In this document: positions 15,537-20,587 of the stretch, piece after piece
Layout: each line of letters begins with the position of its first letter
Position numbering within the stretch: position 1 is the first letter of the stretch
From: Didymodactylos carnosus
Taxonomy: Eukaryota > Rotifera > Eurotatoria > Philodinida > Philodinidae
Reading direction: 5' to 3'
Assembly: GCA_905250885.1 (NCBI GenBank)
Contig: CAJNOQ010003337.1
Location: 1-20,587 of the forward strand
DNA: 20,587 nt
Notes under the pieces: model-generated
The model's input: only the letters and a program-made list of their open reading frames with translations
Database searches by the model: none
What the model was told of the DNA's origin: nothing
Position numbers and translations under genes: made by a program

Positions 15537-16450
15537 AAAGGACGGGGTGCAATAAGAATCGTTGGTTCCCCTTCGGACCTCTACAAAACTGTCTATTGCT
15601 CAATTGTTATGTATACTGCGAACACCCACGTTTTTGCCATATTACTGTTAAAAATAACCTTTTGAGCATAGCCAACGATAGTATTTCAGCTTTTTCATCG
15701 AGAAAGAACTCAGGTTGCGGTCTACATTGTATATCGAAAGAAAACTCTTTCAAAACTCTACAAAACGGTGGGTAACTCATTTCTGATTGGAAGTGTGAAC
15801 ACTCACTTTTTTAGATATTACTACTGAAGATCGATGTTTTTAAGCATAGACACGGATAATATTTCTGTGTTTTTACCATGAAAGAACTTAGGTTGTGGTC
15901 TACATTATATATCAAAAGAAAGCTCTTTTAAAACTCAACAAAATAGCCGGTAATTCATTTCTAGTTACAAGTGCGAACGCTCAGATTTTCGGATATTACT
16001 ACCGCAGAGTGACGTTTTCGGCATCGGCGGATAGCGTCGATTCATATAGAAGCTACCACCATTTCACATCGACCTTTGACGTCAGTGGCGAGACCTGTCT
16101 CATATTATAAAGCTCAGCAAGCTGAACCGAATGGTGAAAACCGCAAGTCTCTAGTCTTGTTAGAAAAAACGTTATAGCCTTTCTACCCTCGCAGCCGAAA
16201 AATGCATTTTCTGGAGGATTGGCCTAACTTGCAGAACGTATGCTGACCACATTTCCTAACGTGAATCCTTGCGGTTGGTATCCAATGAAAGAGCGCATCG
16301 AGTTCTATACATTTCGATGAAGAAATGTTATGCTAAGCCTCGGGGTCTTGAGACAGAGATTTCTGAAAAACTCGGTTTTCTAGAAAATCATATCATTAGA
16401 TAGCCCCTTCAAATCTCCACAAAATGAGATGTTGACCACGTTTCTACGAT
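15537..16450 (+). repeat. Left arm of large palindrome
   Basis: The arm matches the reverse complement of 16558-17885 over its whole length, with several block deletions relative to the right arm: near 15566-15590, one 178 bp unit, and about 40 bp near 16388. It starts at AAAGGACGGGGTG and ends at CCACGTTTCTACGAT. The open frame at 15895-16110 lies wholly in the repeat and has a close counterpart in the other arm, so it is not called as a gene. Confidence 0.92.
15618..16010 (+). repeat. Tandem 178 bp repeat, left array
   Basis: Equivalent points (GCGAAC or GTGAAC) fall at 15618, 15795 and 15973, giving a period of 177-178 bp. A second marker, AGGTTGNGGTCTACATT, falls at 15712 and 15890, again 178 bp apart. 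Each unit contains a GATATTACT or CATATTACT block and a TTTCATCGAGAAAG- or TTACCATGAAAG-type block. The units have diverged from each other. Confidence 0.85.
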
Positions 16451-16557
16451 GATGTGCCACAATGCCAGAAAAAATGCGGTGCAGGTCGAAACTTCGGCAT
16501 TAAAGCAAATCAGGTTATATTCGTAATGTTAAACAGCCTGTAACTCTGTCGTTCGAG
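16451..16557. other. 107 bp spacer at the centre of the palindrome
   Basis: Unique sequence between the arms, with no internal feature recognised. Confidence 0.7.
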
Positions 16558-17885
16558 ATCGTAGAAACGTGGTCAACATCTCATTTTGTGGAGATTTGAA
16601 GGAGCTATCTAATGATATGGTTGAAAAACGTCTGAAAGAAATTTGAAGGTCACTGGGTTTTCTAGAAAACCGAGTTTTTCAGAAATCTCTGTCTCAAGAC
16701 CCCGAGGCTTAGCATAAAGTTTCTGCATCGAAACGTATAGAATTCGACGCGCTCTTTCATTGGATACCAACTTCAAGGATTCATGTTAGGAAATGTGGTC
16801 AGCAGACGTTCTACAAGTCAGGCCAAATCCTCCAGAAAATCTGCTGCGAGGGTAGAACGGCTATAACGTTTTTCCTAACAAGGCTAGAGACTTGCGGTTT
16901 TCACCATTCGGTTCAGCTTGCTGAGCTTTATAATATGAGATAGGTCTTGCCACTGACGTCAAAGGTCGATGTAAATAGTGGTAGCTTTTATATGAATCGA
17001 CGTTATCCGCCGATGCCGAAAACATCACTCTGCGGTAGAAATATCCGAAAACCTGAGCGTTCGCACTTGTAACTAGAAATGAATTACCAGCCATTTTGTA
17101 GAGTTTTAAAAAAGCTTTCTTTTGATATATCATATAGACCGCAACCTAGGTTCTCTCATGGTGAAAACAATAGAAATACTATCGTTCGGTATGCTGAAAA
17201 GACCGCCTTTTAACAGTAATATCCCAAAACGTCAGTGTTCGCAGTATTGATTAGAAAGAAATAACATAGCATCTTTTAGAGTTCTGAAAGAGTTTTCTTT
17301 TGATGTATAATGTAGACCGCAACCTAAGCTCTTTCATGGTAAAAACACAGAAACATTATCCGTCTCTATGCTTGAAAACATCACTCTTCAGTAGTAATAT
17401 CCAAAAAAGTGAGTGTTCGCACTTCCAACTAGAAATAAGTTCCCCAACGTTTGTAGAGTTTTGAAAGAGCTTTCTTTCGATATACAATGTAGACCGCAAC
17501 CTGGGTCCTTTCCCGATGAAAAAGCTGAAATACTATCGTTGGCTATGCTGAAAAGGTCATTTTTAACAGTAATATGGCAAAAACGTGGGTGTTCGCAGTG
17601 TACATAACAAAAATTGAGCAATAGACAGTTTTGTTCGCCGTTTAAAGCTACATCGAATGGTGTATAAGACTTTCCTTCAAACTTGTTGTGTCCTGAGAAA
17701 ATTACGAAAAACACCTCGGAATGGGCTCGCGGAGCTATTGTTCAAAGTTGATCGATTTTCTGACAGATATGAGGTCCGAACCAACGATGTAGAATCCCAT
17801 GAAATTGTATGCTCTTTTATTCTAGATACCTTTCGAGAAGATCTGAAATGGGGTCGATCCTCGTTCTTATTACACCCCGTCCTTT
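16558..17885 (-). repeat. Right arm of large palindrome
   Basis: Reverse complement of 15537-16450, and longer because it retains sequence missing on the left. It starts at ATCGTAGAAACGTGG and ends at CCCGTCCTTT. The minus-strand frames at 16861-17133 and 17388-17714 and the plus-strand frame at 17657-17986 cross repeat sequence. Their products are repeats of each other (FGYYY, SKESSFKT and similar), with no known domain. Confidence 0.92.
17059..17620 (-). repeat. Tandem 178 bp repeat, right array, opposite orientation
   Basis: The marker GTTCGC falls at 17059, 17237, 17415 and 17591, so the spacing is 178, 178 and 176 bp. This array has one more unit than the left arm and runs in the opposite direction, giving a head-to-head arrangement around the palindrome centre. 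Confidence 0.85.
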
Positions 17886-18298
17886 CGAAAAAATTTCTAA
17901 AACCGGTTTTCCAGAGGATCTTTGGAAAACCAACTCCGTTTTCAGAACATAAACATACAACGTTAGTAAATTTTTTGTATGCATAGGTAGTCTGGACGCT
18001 ACTCTACAACATTACGCAAGTCCTAGCTCTGCAGCTATCGTCGTTTGGATAGGGCTTGCTTCCCCTGAGCACGTGTCTGTGTCCGAGCAGACATTTCTGG
18101 GAATCTCGAAAGCCATGGAATATACGTAATTGACTACGCGGAGCATAGGGACAATATTTGTTTTTGTGTAGAAATGAAAGTAACTTCGCCAGAGGAATTT
18201 TGGCGAGAAAAAAAATACTAACGTTGTGTGCTAGTTTTCTGACAACGGAGCTGGTTTTCCAAAGATCCTCTGGAAAACCGGCTTTAGAAATTTTTCGA
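17885..18298. mobile_element. MITE-like element with about 95 bp inverted ends
   Basis: The left end TCGAAAAAATTTCTAAAACC and the right end GGCTTTAGAAATTTTTCGA are inverted matches. The arms continue through CGGTTTTCCAGAGGATCTTT, GGAAAACCAACTCCG and CAACGTTAGTA to about 17980, mirrored at about 18205-18298. The 225 bp interior is non-coding. The left end touches the outer end of the palindrome's right arm, so it may have inserted there or helped to form the breakpoint. Both ends lie in TTCGAA, which may be the target or part of the terminus. Confidence 0.75.
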
Positions 18299-18307
18299 AA
18301 TTTGTTT

Positions 18308-18506
18308 TTGTTTACGAAATATGTGTTCTTGTAATATTTCCACGAGACTCAGCATGATTGATTACCCATAGTCCATTCGATCTCAAGGCTACCAACAGTC
18401 ACCAGGTGCCAGTCCTGGGATCCGTAGGAAATCTGATACAACGCCCGAGCCGCAGAAAATCAAGATCTCCCTTGACTTCCATTTGCAAGAGGACATCCTG
18501 GGCTAT
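18308..18506 (-). other. GC-richer segment with a possible decayed coding fragment
   Basis: A minus-strand frame is open for about 65 codons apart from one TGA. It contains MEVKGDLDFLRLGRC, then RFPTDPRTGTW, the stop, and LLVALRSNGLWVINHAESRG. Base composition is richer in GC than its surroundings, which hints at a foreign or old gene fragment. No family is recognised, and chance cannot be excluded. Confidence 0.2.
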
Positions 18507-18699
18507 CAGTCCATGAAAAAAAATCAACACGATCCTATTCGAAAATTTTTAGTAATCACGGGAACGACAATCGAGACAAACTACTGGAAGATGCACAGTA
18601 GTTGATTAATCATTTCATTAAGCCTTTTTCTCATACAGTTTGTGTTACTATCTGACTTATGTATGAAATCAGAACTGTCTTTTAGTATTGATGAACACA

Positions 18700-18834
18700 T
18701 TATCGTTTCTCACTTGGTCTCACGTTCATAGATTTGTCTTGTTCTAATTTCATTTCAACATTCATAGCTTGTAATTCGCTTCTATCCCATTTTTCTCTTA
18801 ATTTATGTTCAGAACATTGTTCTTTGAATTCCAT
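18700..18834 (-). CDS. Hypothetical 44-residue charged peptide, possibly a partial exon
   Basis: The frame MEFKEQCSEHKLREKWDRSE continues LQAMNVEMKLEQDKS and ends in TAA at 18700. It has the charge pattern of a helix or coiled coil. Length and isolation make it weak; it may be one exon of a lost gene. A perfect 7 bp palindrome CTGACCG-TG-CGGTCAG lies upstream at 18884-18899. Confidence 0.25.
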   Translation of the reverse strand: MEFKEQCSEHKLREKWDRSELQAMNVEMKLEQDKSMNVRPSEKR

Positions 18835-18899
18835 GATGGTGATGAGCGCAAGGTTCAACTAAACGAAAACGTTGGTCTATGCTCTGACCGTGCGGTCAG

Positions 18900-19681
18900 A
18901 TATTACAGATCTTAATACTATACGCAGCAAAATAAAAACGTAGCATATCTGTGTTTTTTCTCTTATTCTATGTTAGCTACCACGTACCTTCGAAGCCATA
19001 CCACGACTCTGATTACACAGAACGCTTGCTCAATGGCCATCTTAGATTTTGTTTTTCAGGTTGTCTATAATGACTGTATGAATGTGATATAACATGCCGT
19101 TCACGCAAACAACCTCTCTCTATATTAACTCATTAATGGCTGAGCATTGTTCGACTAGAAAGGAAATGATGATATTTGCTCTAATGACGGGACAATAGGA
19201 CAAAAATAAATAAGAAACTTCTTCACAAGCTTTGAACAAATAAAAAGACAAGCTATTTGCTGCAATGACGGAGCATATCAAATGATACATAAAAAATGAT
19301 TCAGTACACAACATACTCCTTCTCCTTTCTCTAGCATCAGATAGAAGACAATCCCATGATTATTATTGAAGCCCTTGCGCATATCTTGTAACCGATAAAA
19401 CGTAGCCTTGTCGGATAAAACAGTAATGATAATGAGGATAAGAATTCGCATTTAATTTGCCCTGTTGCCCTGACATTACAGCAAATAACTTTTCTTTCTT
19501 ATTTCCTTACTGCTTGTGAATGAGAATATTCAGTTTTAACCCCAACTATTGGTAAATGTTGTTCTATATGAAGTTCTTTCTAGTTGTGTATGGGTTTATC
19601 AATATTACAATAAAGCGTGAAATGATATTCAAAACTTAAAACTTAGAAACATATTAACGATCTTAAGGGGGGGCCCATTTA
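18900..19681. other. Non-coding stretch with a thrice-occurring motif
   Basis: No gene is supported. The motif ATTTGCT(C/G)(T/C)AATGACGG occurs at 19173 and 19255 in plus orientation, and a close inverted form CCTGACATTACAGCAAAT at 19469-19486, so a small decayed inverted repeat is likely. A seven-G run adjoins CCC at about 19667-19676. Confidence 0.4.
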
Positions 19682-19811
19682 GATTTTTCTCTAACGTTCC
19701 CAGTTTGTGGAGGACGCTTCATAGTATATGTTTTCAAGTTTTTCCGGCTTACTGACATTACTTTGCTGAAAAAAAAATTAATTACTTAAAAAAATATTGT
19801 TAAACTTTTGA
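19682..19811 (-). pseudogene. Inverted, decayed copy of the gene fragment at 20132-20262
   Basis: The minus strand matches the right-hand copy through an intron-like tract (19766 to about 19815) and an exon starting at 19765. The exon reads SNVSKPEKLENIYYEASSTN then WER and a stop at 19691, clearly related to DNFIKSKKLPNIHFEVSSTN on the right. The position equivalent to the GTAAGT donor reads CTTGTT here, so splicing would fail. The two copies face each other 320 bp apart. Confidence 0.6.
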
Positions 19812-20060
19812 ACAAGGAATTATTATTAAAAAAATTCCTGTCCATCCTCCATTCATCACAAAAGCTTGGTTCTTGCCTAGATCGATAGAGAAATGTGTGA
19901 AGAATGTTTATTACGAGAAAATATGCAAGAATTTTTGTTCTTTCCTTCCTGGTTTGACTAATTAGTATTAATTAACGTTAATTTAGTCTACTCTACTAGC
20001 ATAAAATCTTATTTGTAAAATAGCAACGCAACCAAAAGATTCAAGCAATACCTCATCTGA
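19812..20060. other. Spacer between the inverted gene fragments
   Basis: AT-rich, with no supported coding region. A short ATTAATTAACGTTAAT near 19968 is close to palindromic. Confidence 0.35.
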
Positions 20061-20314
20061 CAGAGAATTTCACAGGCTACCATATGGACTACCTTAAACA
20101 TTTTAGAATTCGTTTTTGATCGCTCGGTAAGTCGAAAATTTAACAATGTTGTTTAAGTAATTAATTTTTTTCTCAGCCAGATAATTTCATAAAGTCGAAA
20201 AAACTTCCGAACATACACTTCGAAGTGTCCTCTACAAACCGAGAAGGCTTGAAGAAAAATTCAAAACTTGAAAATATCGCTGGTTTTTGGCTCATCGAAG
20301 ATTTTTTTACCTAA
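20061..20314 (+). CDS. Partial gene with a 50 bp intron, unrecognised
   Basis: Exon A is open after a TGA at 20058, or from an acceptor-like CACAG ending at 20075. It ends TTLNILEFVFDRS at 20126. The intron 20127-20176 has the donor GTAAGT and ends TTTTTTTCTCAG, exactly 50 bp, a typical size for very compact introns. Exon B continues in phase: PDNFIKSKKLPNIHFEVSST, then NREGLKKNSKLENIAGFWLI to the stop at 20312. The exon and intron are both duplicated in inverted form at 19682-19811. The amino-acid sequence is better kept than expected by chance (KLxNIxxExSSTN in both copies), which supports real coding. No family is recognised and the 5' part is missing. Confidence 0.45.
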
Positions 20315-20587
20315 CCTTACGGCTAGTTTCGCCTGAACCAAGCATTTTAGAGCAAAACTCTGAGTACAAAAGTTGTTCAGAATCGAATTTTGGAGTCCCC
20401 GACAAGAAATTTTTTTAAAATTTTCTGTTTCTGACTTTTAAATTAAATTTTAGAGTTTTTAAAAGGACCCTGGCGGATTTGGTGATCCCCCTTGAACCAA
20501 GAAACCAAATATGCAGTTTTGTAGAACAGCTCGCGACGCGTCGAATGGTATATAAGAAATTCCGTTTTCATCTAAGCTTACAGGATC
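20315..20587 (+). repeat. End of window with another member of the palindrome repeat family
   Basis: The block 20511-20565 (CAGTTTTGT..., then TCGAATGGTATATAAGAAAT) parallels 17622-17680 (CAGTTTTGT..., then TCGAATGGTGTATAAGACTT) in the same orientation. The sequence before it has no supported gene. The family therefore continues beyond the window. Confidence 0.5.

Noticed and set aside
15895..16110. Open frame conserved between palindrome arms (also 16861-17133 minus)
   Set aside because: Similarity is explained by the inverted repeat itself; non-coding parts of the arms are equally conserved and no domain is present.
16451..16557. Palindrome centre as a replication origin or CRISPR-like array
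   Set aside because: The spacer is unique sequence without repeats, and the 178 bp units are far too long and contiguous for CRISPR.
17388..17714. Minus-strand 108-residue frame
   Set aside because: It runs through two units of the 178 bp repeat, and its peptide repeats mirror the DNA repeat.
19160..19490. Telomeric repeat or microsatellite array
   Set aside because: Only three scattered copies of one motif are present, with no tandem arrangement and no G-rich telomere unit.

Overview
The window looks like a repeat-rich, gene-poor stretch of a small-genome invertebrate, most likely a bdelloid rotifer. The pointers are: AT-rich DNA; a short F-box protein of the style seen in large bdelloid families; plausible 50-71 bp GT-AG introns; decayed Ty3/gypsy and Penelope-like reverse transcriptase pieces; and two genes of microbial or fungal style (an SGNH esterase and a broken 2-oxoglutarate/Fe(II) oxygenase). 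Species assignment is inference; no rRNA, tRNA or mitochondrial marker is present.

Layout. 1-1500: a short signal-peptide-like reading frame (113-253), a cluster of GTGCAC-centred short repeats, and a decayed Ty3/gypsy reverse transcriptase (about 830-1460). 1868-2580: a roughly 206 bp direct repeat, then the F-box gene (2728-3213). 3500-4860: several short plus-strand coding-like pieces without a recognised family. 5070-6470: a hammerhead-like motif, two adjacent near-perfect hairpins, and a minus-strand oxygenase pseudogene whose reconstructed stop codon lies in the second hairpin. 6786-9857: about 3 kb bounded by a 242-256 bp direct repeat and filled with non-coding inverted fragments. 10493-11152: the one clearly intact enzyme gene, an SGNH/GDSL hydrolase on the minus strand. 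11771-12074: a foldback (MITE-like) element. 13049-13901: a broken minus-strand gene for a probable membrane glycoprotein. 14410-14625: a Penelope-like reverse transcriptase C-terminal fragment. 14714-15405: a second copy of the leader-type gene seen at 113, with an intron, a membrane segment and a frameshifted tail. 15537-17885: a large palindrome whose arms contain head-to-head arrays of a 178 bp repeat. 17885-18298: a MITE-like element joined directly to the palindrome. 19682-20314: an inverted pair of gene fragments, one with a clean 50 bp intron.

The genes do not form an operon or pathway. The window is best read as a graveyard of accessory, probably subtelomere-like DNA: foreign-type genes, retroelement debris and many inverted duplications, with one foreign-type gene (the esterase) still open. 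The most unusual structures are the 178 bp-repeat palindrome, the hammerhead-like motif, and the two related leader genes at opposite ends of the window.
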